Shown: positions 1 through 7,918 of the stretch, piece after piece | Position numbering within the stretch: the first letter of the stretch is position 1 | How the letters are laid out: every line of letters begins with the position of its first letter | NCBI GenBank assembly: GCA_024409165.1 | Contig: JAKSUE010000003.1 | Location: 1 to 18,044 of the forward strand | Length of the DNA: 18,044 nucleotides | Direction of reading: 5' to 3' | From: an archaeon | GTDB lineage: Archaea > Methanobacteriota > Methanobacteria > Methanobacteriales > Methanobacteriaceae | Program-made: the position numbers and the translations under genes | The notes under the pieces: model-generated | What the model saw: only the letters and a program-made list of their open reading frames with translations | Told to the model about the DNA's origin: nothing | Databases searched by the model: none

Positions 1-2497
1 TTATTAAATTAACTCCTGCAACAATTGCTTGACCTACAGATACGGAGCCATCTCCTGGGCAAGAGTTGATATGTTGTATGAATTTATATCCTTTTGATTC
101 AACATAATCTTTAATATATGCAGTTATTGCTTCGTTATAGAAACAACCTCCTGTTGCTCCTATTGTTTTTACTCCTTTTTTATCTGCACATTGGATAGCT
201 AATTCAGCAAGACCTATACTAACTGCTTTTTGTCCTGTAATAGCTATTTTTTGAAGGTTTTCACCTTCTTCTATTTTTTTAATTATATATCTTAGAATAG
301 CTGTTGTGTCTAAAATAAGTCTATTTTCATATTCTTTTATTATAATTGGATAATCGTTTAATGGTTCAATTGTTGGGTTAGTTGAATTTGGGTTAGTTGA
401 GTTATTTTCTGGATTTAAACCATAAGCAAAGGATTCAAGTTTCATGGATGCTTCTCCTTCGTATCCACGTTCACTACAAATATGTAATGCTGTTGAAATT
501 GAATCAAGGACTCTTCCTGTACTTGTACTTATTCCAACATTAAGATTAGATTCAATTTGTTTAAATAACATTTTTATTTCTATTTCTTTTTGTGGGAAAT
601 AATCTAAATAGTTATTTTTCATTAATTCTTGAATTGATTCTTTGTTGAATTCTTCTTTTTTCCATTCACAGTTTTCATTTGCTAAAATAGCTGCTAACAT
701 ACGTACTGGATATTTTGTACAAAGGTCTCCTCCAGGCATATTTTGAGCCATTAAAGATCCTACTCTTTCATAATCTTTAATATTTGTGTAGAGGATTTCT
801 CCTCCCCATGCTCCACCATCATCACCATATCCTACTCCATCAGCTGCAATTATTATCATATCGTGATTATTTTTATTATTTTCATTTTTATTTCTATTAT
901 TTTCTTTATTTTCTTCATTATTTGCTTCAACATGGTCATTAACTAATGCAATTCCATGAGCATGGTGGTGTTGGACTTGTATGAGTGGGCAGTTGTATTT
1001 TTCTGCTAATTCTTTAGCTAATTTTGTTGTGAAGAATTGTGGATGTAAATCACAAGCAATTGCATCGAAATGGGTTGTTTTTGTAATTTTCATCATATGG
1101 TCAATTGCTTCTTTAAGGAATTCATATGTTCTGAATTTATTTGTATTACCAATATGTTGTGAGGTGTATGCTTTTGATTGTTTAAGTAAAGTGAATGTAA
1201 CATCAAGTTCTGGACCTAAAGATAAGATATTTAAATCGTCAAATTTAGGGTTTAAATAAGTGTATTTACCTTTTAAATCATATGGATCTGGAGTGTAACC
1301 TCTTGAACGTCTGATAAATGATAATTCTCCACTTCTAAATCTAACTACCGAATCATCACATCTATTTAAAATTCTTCTATTATGGACTAAATAATAATCA
1401 GCTATTGTATTAAGGTTTTCAAGGATTTCTTGATTTGTAATCATCATAGGTTCTCCAGGAACATTAGCTGATGTCATAATATAAGCTTGACTTTCTGTTT
1501 CATTAAAAAGAAGGTGATGTAATGGAGCATATGGTAACATTACTCCAATATTATGTAATTGAGGTGAAACAGATTCTGCAAAATCATAATTTTCAGATTT
1601 TTTTAAGATTACAATTGGTCTTTCCTTTGAAAGAAGTGTTTTTTCCTCTTCTTCAGATACAATTGCAAATTTACGGACAGTTTCAATATCTGGACTCATT
1701 ACAGCAAATGCTTGGCTTTTTCTACCTAATCTTTCTCTTAATAAATTTACAGTTTCTTCAGATTTTACATTAGCTACTAAATGAGTTCCTCCAATACCTT
1801 TTATTGCAAATATTTTACCTTCATCTAATAATTTAGCAGTATCTTTTAAAGGGTCATCAGATTCTATAAGTGTAGCTACTTTATCTGTATTTTTATATAA
1901 TTGGAGAGTTGGTCCACAAACAGGACAACAGCTTGCTTCTGCATGATAACGTCTATCTAAAGGGTTTTTGTATTCAATTTCACAGTCTTCACAAAGTGGA
2001 AAATCTTCCATTGTAGTTTTTTCTCTATCATATGGAACATTTTCAATAACTGTAAAACGAGGTCCACAATCTGTACAAGCATTAAATGGGTGTTTGTATC
2101 TTCTATTGTTTGGGTCATTAATTTCTTCTAAACAATTATCACAAACTGCAAGATCAGGTGGAATTACAGATACTCCAGAGAAACTATCTGCACTTTTTTT
2201 AATAGTAAAATCAGTATAATCTTTATAATTACTATATTCTTGATTTTTTTCTTGGTCTTTTTCATTAAGTTCAATAATTTCTAAATTATTTAATTTTGCA
2301 ATAGGTGGAAGTTCATTTTGAAGTTTATCTAAGAATTTATTTATTTTTTCATCATTTCCTTGAATTATGATTTCTACAACATTTCCTAAGTTACGTACAT
2401 ATCCGTTTAAACCTAATTCTGTAGCTATTCTATATACAAAAGGTCTAAATCCTACACCTTGTACAATACCTTCTACTAATATTTTTGTTGTTTTCAT
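1..2497 (-). CDS. hypF: HypF carbamoyltransferase, 3' end cut by window edge
   Basis: HypF transfers the carbamoyl group of carbamoyl phosphate to the C-terminal Cys of HypE, which makes the cyanide ligands of NiFe-hydrogenases. The frame is open from ATG 2497 (SD GGTGGA just upstream) to base 1, about 832 codons with no stop, so a few C-terminal residues are missing. Visible parts in order: an acylphosphatase domain with VQGVGFRPFVYRIA near residue 12; zinc fingers beginning C119-x2-C122 and continuing with CTDCG, CEDCE and CCPVCG; a YrdC-like domain (KERPIVIL, SANVPGEPM); and a Kae1-like carbamoyltransferase domain with HHHAH at 510-514, GYGDDGGAWGGE, and SCPGDGSVSVGQA near the end. It is somewhat longer than E. 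coli HypF (750 aa). Part of the excess is Asn-rich inserts at about residues 526-546 and an NSTNP repeat near 700. Divergent from larB, another nickel gene. Confidence 0.96.
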   Translation of the reverse strand, partial: MKTTKILVEGIVQGVGFRPFVYRIATELGLNGYVRNLGNVVEIIIQGNDEKINKFLDKLQNELPPIAKLNNLEIIELNEKDQEKNQEYSNYKDYTDFTIKKSADSFSGVSVIPPDLAVCDNCLEEINDPNNRRYKHPFNACTDCGPRFTVIENVPYDREKTTMEDFPLCEDCEIEYKNPLDRRYHAEASCCPVCGPTLQLYKNTDKVATLIESDDPLKDTAKLLDEGKIFAIKGIGGTHLVANVKSEETVNLLRERLGRKSQAFAVMSPDIETVRKFAIVSEEEEKTLLSKERPIVILKKSENYDFAESVSPQLHNIGVMLPYAPLHHLLFNETESQAYIMTSANVPGEPMMITNQEILENLNTIADYYLVHNRRILNRCDDSVVRFRSGELSFIRRSRGYTPDPYDLKGKYTYLNPKFDDLNILSLGPELDVTFTLLKQSKAYTSQHIGNTNKFRTYEFLKEAIDHMMKITKTTHFDAIACDLHPQFFTTKLAKELAEKYNCPLIQVQHHHAHGIALVNDHVEANNEENKENNRNKNENNKNNHDMIIIAADGVGYGDDGGAWGGEILYTNIKDYERVGSLMAQNMPGGDLCTKYPVRMLAAILANENCEWKKEEFNKESIQELMKNNYLDYFPQKEIEIKMLFKQIESNLNVGISTSTGRVLDSISTALHICSERGYEGEASMKLESFAYGLNPENNSTNPNSTNPTIEPLNDYPIIIKEYENRLILDTTAILRYIIKKIEEGENLQKIAITGQKAVSIGLAELAIQCADKKGVKTIGATGGCFYNEAITAYIKDYVESKGYKFIQHINSCPGDGSVSVGQAIVAGVNLI

Positions 2498-2661
2498 AAT
2501 TTCCACCTATGAATAAGTAATTTAATAATAAATAATTTTTATAAATACTAATATATTATATATTATATTAATTAAATAATATAATTGTATACTATTTAAA
2601 GTAATTTAATTAATTAAATTTTTTTATTTTATATTCATTAAACTATTTATTATGTGATAAA
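2498..2661. promoter_or_regulatory. Divergent hypF/larB intergenic region
   Basis: This is about 160 bases of almost pure A/T between two divergent genes. It contains TATATTATATATTATATTAA (about 2550-2570) and TATACTATTTAAAG (about 2588), either of which could act as an archaeal TATA element. So many TATA-like strings are present that I cannot assign one to each gene. The larB end carries GTGAT just before its ATG and the hypF end carries GGTGGA. No clear operator palindrome was seen. Confidence 0.4.
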
Positions 2662-3474
2662 ATGAAAGAGATTCTTAAAAGTCTTGCTGCTGGTGAGATA
2701 TCTGTTGAAAAATGTGAAAGTCTTTTGAAAGCTGAGTCTATTTTACAAATGGGTGATGTTGCTAAATTTGATTGTGCTCGTAAAGATAGAACTGGTTTTC
2801 CAGAGGCTATTTTAGCTGAAAGTAAAGATTATGATAGTTTACTTAAGATTATTCAGAGATATTTTGCAGGTGATGATGGGATTAAGAAAGATGTGGATAA
2901 TTTAATTATTACAAGACTTTCTAATGAGAGATTTTTATTACTTAAAGATGATTTGAGTTATTTAATTGATGAGGGATTCAATTTTGAGTATAATTCTCAA
3001 GGAAGAATTCTTATTATTTACTATGATGAACTTGTTAAGTTTGATAAGAATTTAGGTAAGATTGGAATTTTAACTGCTGGAACTTCAGATATACCTGTTG
3101 CTGAAGAGGCAAAAGTTATTATTGAGCAAGGTGGATGTGAGATTATTTCATCTTATGATACTGGTGTAGCCGGAATTCATAGACTTTTCCCTCAAATAGC
3201 TAAGATGATTGCTGAAGAGGTTAATGCAATTGTTGTTTGTGCAGGTATGGAGGGAGCTTTACCTTCTGTTGTTGCAGGGCTTGTTGATGTTCCTGTGATT
3301 GGTGTACCTACTTCTGTTGGTTATGGTATCGGTGCTGATGGTAAGGCTGCATTATATTCAATGCTTCAATCTTGTGCTCCGGGTTTGTCTGTTGTTAATA
3401 TTGATAATGGATTTGGTGCTGGAGTTTATGCATTAACAATAGCTCAAACTATTGCTAAGAAGTCTAAATTATAA
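2662..3474 (+). CDS. larB: LarB, pyridinium-3,5-biscarboxylate mononucleotide synthase
   Basis: LarB carboxylates nicotinic acid adenine dinucleotide and hydrolyses it to pyridinium-3,5-biscarboxylic acid mononucleotide, the first step toward the nickel-pincer nucleotide cofactor. The 270-aa protein has the family layout: a short helical N-terminus (MKEILKSLAAGEISVE), a middle region, then a PurE-like domain from about residue 130 (GKIGILTAGTSDIPVAEEA) with VVCAGMEGALPSVVAGL (192-208) and VPTSVGYG (215-222). C238 in MLQSCAPGLSVVNIDNGFGAG corresponds to the catalytic cysteine of characterised LarB. The start is ATG with GTGAT upstream. LarC and LarE are not in the window, and neither is a lactate racemase, so the cofactor's client enzyme here is unknown. 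Many methanogens carry lar genes without an obvious racemase. Divergent from hypF. Confidence 0.95.
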   Translation: MKEILKSLAAGEISVEKCESLLKAESILQMGDVAKFDCARKDRTGFPEAILAESKDYDSLLKIIQRYFAGDDGIKKDVDNLIITRLSNERFLLLKDDLSYLIDEGFNFEYNSQGRILIIYYDELVKFDKNLGKIGILTAGTSDIPVAEEAKVIIEQGGCEIISSYDTGVAGIHRLFPQIAKMIAEEVNAIVVCAGMEGALPSVVAGLVDVPVIGVPTSVGYGIGADGKAALYSMLQSCAPGLSVVNIDNGFGAGVYALTIAQTIAKKSKL

Positions 3475-3607
3475 TAATTATTAATTTAATTATTAATTTA
3501 TTATTATTTAATTATTATATTATTAGTCTATTTTTTTAAAGTATATTAAGTTATATTTTAATTATTTATTATTGCTTATAATAGTGATATTTATTTATGG
3601 TGATTAT

Positions 3608-4240
3608 TTGATTATACGTGATTTAGATCCTGAAATTCATGATTTAGAGAGAGTTGCTGAACTTATTTATGATGTTGATTATAGGACATTTAGCTATGTT
3701 TTTAAATCAAAAGAAAGTGGTGTTAAGGCTCTTACTAATAGATTGATTCATGAATTTGAAGAGAATAATAATGTTGATGGTGAGGAGGATAATCACTTAT
3801 TTCAGGTATTTTTCGATGATGAGGATATTGACGAGAAGGAAATTATTGGAATGTTTAATGGTGGTAAAGGTGTTGTCCATAATTATTTTAAGAATATAGT
3901 TTGGTTATTTAGGAAACTTAAGTTTAGTGAGGCTTTACCTTTAGCTATTGTTAATTTTTTAGATAATTTTGTTTTAGTGACTGTTGAGAGTGATGATTTT
4001 TATATTTGTGAGTTAGCTATTCATGAGTCTCAACGTGGTAAAGGTAGAGGTCATGAGGCTTTAGAGTATCTTTTAAAATTAGGTAAGGATTTAGGATGTA
4101 AACGTGCTGTTTTAGATGCTGATTTTAGAAATGAAGGTGCGTTTAGATTATATTCTTCTTATGGATTTAAGGTATTTAATAAAAAAAGTTTTGGGATATT
4201 TCATAAACGTGGTATGCGTAATATGGAGTATGTTTATTAA
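3608..4240 (+). CDS. GNAT family N-acetyltransferase
   Basis: Acetyl-CoA-dependent acetyltransferase of unknown substrate, probably cytosolic. The acetyl-CoA binding motif A is clear: LAIHESQRGKGRGHEAL, with the pyrophosphate loop RGKGRG, followed by motif B with FRNEGAFRLYSSYGF typical of GNAT C-termini. I chose the TTG at 3608 rather than the longer frame from 3572. GGTGAT (3599-3604) sits three bases before the TTG, the same arrangement as the ATG gene at 7325, and the protein then begins MIIRDLDPEIHDLE, a natural GNAT start. This gives 210 aa. An insert-like central region (about residues 70-120) with IVWLFRKLKFSEALPLAIV precedes the acetyl-CoA motif. It follows larB by 133 AT-rich bases and is convergent with hisE, so it need not share larB's function. 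Confidence 0.85.
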   Translation: MIIRDLDPEIHDLERVAELIYDVDYRTFSYVFKSKESGVKALTNRLIHEFEENNNVDGEEDNHLFQVFFDDEDIDEKEIIGMFNGGKGVVHNYFKNIVWLFRKLKFSEALPLAIVNFLDNFVLVTVESDDFYICELAIHESQRGKGRGHEALEYLLKLGKDLGCKRAVLDADFRNEGAFRLYSSYGFKVFNKKSFGIFHKRGMRNMEYVY

Positions 4241-4241
4241 T

Positions 4242-4317
4242 TTTTTAAAAATAGTGATAAAATAGGTAAATGAAGTAGATTTTTAAAAATAGTGGATAAA
4301 TAGATAAATGAAGTAGA
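4242..4317. repeat. Tandem duplication, 38-base unit, two copies
   Basis: Copies at 4242-4279 and 4280-4317 both begin TTTTTAAAAATAGTG and end TAAATGAAGTAGA. They differ by one substitution and two compensating single-base indels. The repeat fills the gap between the converging GNAT and hisE genes. It may have a termination role, but no stem is evident. Confidence 0.85.
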
Positions 4318-4323
4318 GTGTAA

Positions 4324-4614
4324 TTATTTACGTCTACTTTCAAATTCTTCTAAAATTTCGTCTAATTCTACACCTTTATAAACTAAAAGAAGTAATGTAT
4401 GGAAAATTAAATCAACAGATTCATAAACTAAGTTTTCATCGTTTTTAGAAGCTATGATTACTTCTGCACATTCTTCTCCTACTTTTTCTAAAATTTTATC
4501 TTCAGCTTTTTTATCACTGTCTTGCATGATTTTAGAAGTGTAAGAGTCAATAGGGTTATCTCTACGGCTTTCTAATACTTCGTAGACTTCTTTTATAATA
4601 TCTGTATTTACCAT
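4324..4614 (-). CDS. hisE: Phosphoribosyl-ATP pyrophosphohydrolase HisE
   Basis: HisE hydrolyses phosphoribosyl-ATP to phosphoribosyl-AMP and pyrophosphate, step two of histidine biosynthesis. The 96-aa protein is the usual length for stand-alone HisE. It has the MazG-like all-alpha metal-binding signature: EKVGEECAEVIIA (about residues 43-55), giving the ExxEE-type Mg2+ ligands, then YESVDLIFHTLLLL with the second acidic pair. The start region reads MVNTDIIKEVYEVLESRR, as expected. No other his gene is in the window, consistent with the scattered his genes of Methanobacteriales. Convergent with the GNAT gene and upstream of nothing obviously related. Confidence 0.95.
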   Translation of the reverse strand: MVNTDIIKEVYEVLESRRDNPIDSYTSKIMQDSDKKAEDKILEKVGEECAEVIIASKNDENLVYESVDLIFHTLLLLVYKGVELDEILEEFESRRK

Positions 4615-4715
4615 TTTTTCATCTTCTGTTTTGTGTATAATTAATTAGATTTATTAATTTTAGTTTTATTTTAATAAATTATTATTATAATTATTATAAT
4701 TATTATTTTGAATTA

Positions 4716-5540
4716 TTATCTATTTTGAATTTCTTTTGTTTTAGCAGTTTTGATTGTTTCTGTTAAAGCCATTAATGGGTGTTGATCATCATCAATGATT
4801 TTAATATCGCTAAAAGTGTTAAGTCCTTGTTTTTCTGCAGTTTTTTCCATACCTAATGGTATGTCTGCTTGTAAATCTACTACATATGAGTCTATTGCAT
4901 CGAGACCTAATTTTGTAGAAGCAACTGCTCTGTGGTGTCCATCTACAAGAATATATCTATTTCCAGTTTTTACAACAATAGCCGGTTCTGCAAGACCTTT
5001 TTCAAGTTCATACATTCTTCCTTCTAATTCATCTGCATAAACTCTGTCTTGGGTAGGTCTGATTTTAGATACAGGGACATTTTCTCTTTTTAATGTTGTG
5101 CTTAATCCGTATAATTGTTCCATTGTTTTTCTATAAGATTTGACTTTATTTGGGGTGGAACGTTCAATATGGGATCTAACCATATCTGTATTAGTAATAA
5201 TTCCAAGAGCTTTTCTCTCGTTATTTACTACTGGTAATCTTGATACTCCGTGTCTAAACATTACTCTTGAAGCATCATTAATAGACATATTTTCATTTAC
5301 AACAAGTACTTCTGTAGACATGACTTTACTTGCTGTGTCTCCATCTGTCCAATCTTTTAATAATAAATCTGAAGCAGTGATAATACCTACGATTTCATGG
5401 TTTTCATTTACAACTGGGAAACCGTCGTGTTTTGTTTGTTTCATTATGTTTATAATATCTATATTTGGAGTATCTGGGTTTACAGTAATAACATTTCTTG
5501 TCATGTAATCTTTTACAAATGATTTTAATTCATTACTCAT
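4716..5540 (-). CDS. Two-CBS protein fused to a ParB/SerK-like domain
   Basis: A 274-aa soluble protein. Residues about 8-60 and 70-125 are two CBS repeats (DYMTRNVITVNPDTPNIDII...GFPVVNENHEIVGIITASDLL; VMSTEVLVVNENMSINDA...GVSRLPVVNNERKALGIITNTDM). Such a pair usually binds adenosyl ligands such as AMP, ATP or SAM as a sensor. Residues about 155-225 form a ParB/sulfiredoxin-like fold with LVDGHHRAVASTKLGLDAI, DGHHR at 200-204. The DGHHR variant is the one found in archaeal ADP-dependent free serine kinase SerK, not the GxRR of DNA-partition ParB. A phosphotransfer role with nucleotide sensing is therefore more likely than chromosome partition, but this is inference. From memory, the SerK general-base Glu lies in a KPHE string; here the matching position appears to be Gln (RPTQ, Q165). 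The start has a weak AAGG site. Confidence 0.8.
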   Translation of the reverse strand: MSNELKSFVKDYMTRNVITVNPDTPNIDIINIMKQTKHDGFPVVNENHEIVGIITASDLLLKDWTDGDTASKVMSTEVLVVNENMSINDASRVMFRHGVSRLPVVNNERKALGIITNTDMVRSHIERSTPNKVKSYRKTMEQLYGLSTTLKRENVPVSKIRPTQDRVYADELEGRMYELEKGLAEPAIVVKTGNRYILVDGHHRAVASTKLGLDAIDSYVVDLQADIPLGMEKTAEKQGLNTFSDIKIIDDDQHPLMALTETIKTAKTKEIQNR

Positions 5541-5570
5541 TTTATCATGCCTTCTGTTATTCTGTTTATA

Positions 5571-5658
5571 TTTTAATTTGATTAAATAGAAATAATAGAA
5601 TAAAAGTTTTAAAATTTTAATTTTATTAAATAGAAATAATAGAATAAAAATTTTAAAT
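5571..5658. repeat. Tandem duplication, 44-base unit, two copies
   Basis: Copies at 5571-5614 and 5615-5658 match at 41 of 44 positions. Both contain ATTAAATAGAAATAATAGAA. The block lies 31-118 bases upstream of the minus-strand CBS gene start, so it covers or abuts that gene's promoter. The doubling could duplicate a regulator site. Confidence 0.9.
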
Positions 5659-5733
5659 TATATTATATTAAATTAAAATTAAATTAGAGCAAATATAAAA
5701 GTTATATTCACTCTTTTTATTTTATAGTTTTGT

Positions 5734-7086
5734 TTATTCAAGTAATTCTTTTAAGATTTTTACAGTTTCACCAGGGTCTGCTTTACCTCTGGTTAATCTC
5801 ATTACTTGACCCATTAAGAAGTTAATGGAACCTTTATTACCGTTTTTATAATCATCAACAGCTTTAGGGTTTTCAGCTACTGCTTGTTCTGCAGCTTTTC
5901 TTACTTCATCATCTTTTACAACACCAATTAATCCCATTTCTTCAGCAATTGCTTTAGGGGTTTGTTTGTTGTTTGGCATTTGTTCAATGAGTTTGTGTGC
6001 TGCTTTTGCAGTAATTTCTTTATTTGCAATCATTTGGATGAATTCAATCAAATCACCAGCAACAATTCCACTTTCAGCAAAGTCAAGTTTGTTGTAGGTT
6101 AAAACACGTTTAAGTTCATCTCTCATCCATTTAGCAGCTAATTTAGCATCTACTTCTTTAGCTACTTCTTCGTAAGTTTGAGCAAGGTCAAGTTCTGAAG
6201 TTAATACTTTAGCAGATTCTTCATCAATACCATATTGTTCAATGAATCTGCTTACTTTGTTGTGAGGAGCTTCAGGCATTTCTTCTGAGATTCTTACGAT
6301 TTCACTTTCTTGAACTTCCATTGGTGGAAGATCTGGGTCAGGGATGAATCTGTAATCATCTGCATCTTCTTTGGTCCTCATTGCAACAGTAATCATTTGA
6401 GATTCAAGATATGCTCTTGTTTCTTGTTTAACTTCTACACCTCTTTTAGCAAGGTTTTTTTGTCTGATTACTTCGAATTTTAAAGCTTTGTAAGCACCTT
6501 TAATAGAGTTAATGTTTTTCATTTCTACTCTGTTACCACCGTTAATAGAAACGTTTACGTCAGCTCTCATAGTACCTTCTCCACGAGCTCCACCACTGTA
6601 TTGTAAAACTCTAATGAGTTCTTTTAAGAAGTTACGAGCTTCTTCAGGAGATTTCATATCAGGTTCTGTAACAATTTCGATTAATGGAATTCCAGAACGG
6701 TTGTAATCTACAATACCTCTATCAGGTTTGTATTGACCAGGATCTTCTTCCATGTGGATTTCTCTAATTCTTACCCCATTTAATTCTCCTTCATATCCAA
6801 TAGGAACAGAGGTTTTTTGGTATCCACAAGGTAAATCTGGGTAATCATAATGTTTTCTCATGAAATAAGTAAAGTTTTTATCAATTTTACAATTAAGCAT
6901 TAAAGAAATCATTAAAGCATTTTCTAATGCTTTTTCATTAGTTGGCATTGGTTTTGCACCAGGTTGATTTAAACAAACTGGACATACATTTGTATTTGGT
7001 TCTGCTTCTTGATAGTTAGTAGGACAATTACAGAACAATTTTGAATCAGTTTCAAGTTGTACGTGGATTTCAAGTCCACACATCAT
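5734..7086 (-). CDS. gatB: Asp/Glu-tRNA amidotransferase subunit B
   Basis: GatB is the tRNA-binding kinase subunit of GatCAB, which phosphorylates Asp or Glu esterified to tRNA so that GatA-derived ammonia can amidate it. In archaea, where GatDE handles Glu-tRNA-Gln, GatCAB mainly makes Asn-tRNA-Asn. The 450-aa sequence has the N-terminal MMCGLEIHVQL, the zinc knuckle CNCP...CPVC (residues about 18-39), the cradle motifs HYDYPDLPCGYQ and EEDPGQ, GTMRADVNVS, and a C-terminal YqeY-like tail ending NFLMGQVMRLTRGKADP. gatA and gatC are not adjacent. Start problem: the only good ribosome site, GGAGGA (7110-7105), is 18 bases from this ATG but six bases from an in-frame ATA at 7098, so four more residues (giving MDVDMMCGLE) are possible. 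A tRNA-Asn gene lies at 9203. Confidence 0.95.
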   Translation of the reverse strand: MMCGLEIHVQLETDSKLFCNCPTNYQEAEPNTNVCPVCLNQPGAKPMPTNEKALENALMISLMLNCKIDKNFTYFMRKHYDYPDLPCGYQKTSVPIGYEGELNGVRIREIHMEEDPGQYKPDRGIVDYNRSGIPLIEIVTEPDMKSPEEARNFLKELIRVLQYSGGARGEGTMRADVNVSINGGNRVEMKNINSIKGAYKALKFEVIRQKNLAKRGVEVKQETRAYLESQMITVAMRTKEDADDYRFIPDPDLPPMEVQESEIVRISEEMPEAPHNKVSRFIEQYGIDEESAKVLTSELDLAQTYEEVAKEVDAKLAAKWMRDELKRVLTYNKLDFAESGIVAGDLIEFIQMIANKEITAKAAHKLIEQMPNNKQTPKAIAEEMGLIGVVKDDEVRKAAEQAVAENPKAVDDYKNGNKGSINFLMGQVMRLTRGKADPGETVKILKELLE

Positions 7087-7238
7087 ATCTACGTCTATAG
7101 TAATTCCTCCAAGGATTTATAATATAAGTTAATAAGTATAATTTTTAATTATAACAATGTTTTAGTTATAAAAATTATTTAGATATAAAAATTAAGTTAA
7201 TTTAGTTAAAATTAATTTTAAAAATTAAAATATAACAA

Positions 7239-7246
7239 TTTATATA
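7239..7246 (+). promoter_or_regulatory. Candidate TATA box for the 7325 gene
   Basis: TTTATATA lies 86 bases before the ATG at 7325. Transcription starting about 25 bases downstream would give a leader of roughly 55 bases with the GGTGAT ribosome site at its end. The rest of 7087-7324 is AT-rich filler between divergent genes, with nothing else I can name. Confidence 0.5.
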
Positions 7247-7324
7247 GATATTTTATATTTTATAATAAGTAAAATATTTATATTAATAAATAATATCTTT
7301 AATTAACAGTGATTAGGTGATGTT

Positions 7325-7837
7325 ATGAATAATGGATTTTTTGCAGTAATCATTCTTATCATTATTATTGTCTTTGGAGGCCTTATTTTTTGTGTTTCTG
7401 GACTAAGTGACAATTTTAATTTAGATGATGCTAATAATAGTAGTAGTTCTATTGATACTAATAATACTAATGTAAGTAATGTTTCCACTAAATCAGATAT
7501 TGTGGCTGTTCAGTCTGGTCCAGCTTATGCTAAAGAAGGTTCTGATATTATGATTACTTGGGCTATTAAAAATGAAGGTAAAAACCCTATTACTAATGCT
7601 AAAGCTATAGATCAGAATTATAATTATAATTTTGGAACTATAAATCCTGGTGAATCTAAGTCAATTAAATATTCTCTTCATATTCCATCTGCAAAAGATA
7701 TGCGTGATGCAGGATTTGCTATTGATGATAAAGATAATGATGATGAATTATTTATTGGTGGATTTTCATTGTCTTATTCAATGAATGGAAAAAATTATCA
7801 TATTAATTCTAATTCAATTACAATTATTTTAGAGTAA
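7325..7837 (+). CDS. Small membrane-anchored extracellular protein
   Basis: Not a family I recognise by name. The 170-aa protein begins with one uncleaved signal-anchor or transmembrane helix at residues about 5-27 (FFAVIILIIIIVFGGLIF), followed by an Asn/Ser-rich linker at 33-60 with several N-glycosylation sequons (NSS, NNT, NVS). A beta-rich domain then runs to the end, with VQSGPAYAKEGSDIMITWAIKNEGKNPITNAKAID and LHIPSAKDM, resembling CARDB/DUF11-type Ig-like adhesin modules. That layout fits a pseudomurein- or membrane-tethered surface protein with the domain outside. The start is well supported: GGTGAT then three bases then ATG. It stands alone, divergent from gatB and convergent with the radical SAM gene. 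Confidence 0.75.
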   Translation: MNNGFFAVIILIIIIVFGGLIFCVSGLSDNFNLDDANNSSSSIDTNNTNVSNVSTKSDIVAVQSGPAYAKEGSDIMITWAIKNEGKNPITNAKAIDQNYNYNFGTINPGESKSIKYSLHIPSAKDMRDAGFAIDDKDNDDELFIGGFSLSYSMNGKNYHINSNSITIILE

Positions 7838-7918
7838 TTTTTATTTTTATTATTTTTTTAATTTTTTATATTTTAATTATTTTAACTATTTTTTATTTAA
7901 ATTTTAAATATTTTTTAT
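7838..7918. terminator. T-rich convergent terminator region
   Basis: The gap between the two convergent stops consists almost wholly of T runs broken by A. Several T5-T7 tracts serve the plus-strand gene, as expected for U-tract-dependent archaeal termination. The minus strand has no equivalent run here. Confidence 0.5.

Noticed and set aside
981..2219. Plus-strand frames opposite hypF (981-1259, 1522-1773, 1968-2219)
   Set aside because: They are antisense to a continuous, conserved HypF frame and show no recognisable protein features.
4716..5540. Reading the CBS gene as a chromosome-partition ParB
   Set aside because: It has DGHHR instead of the ParB arginine motif, no DNA-binding helix-turn-helix is visible, and there is no ParA neighbour.
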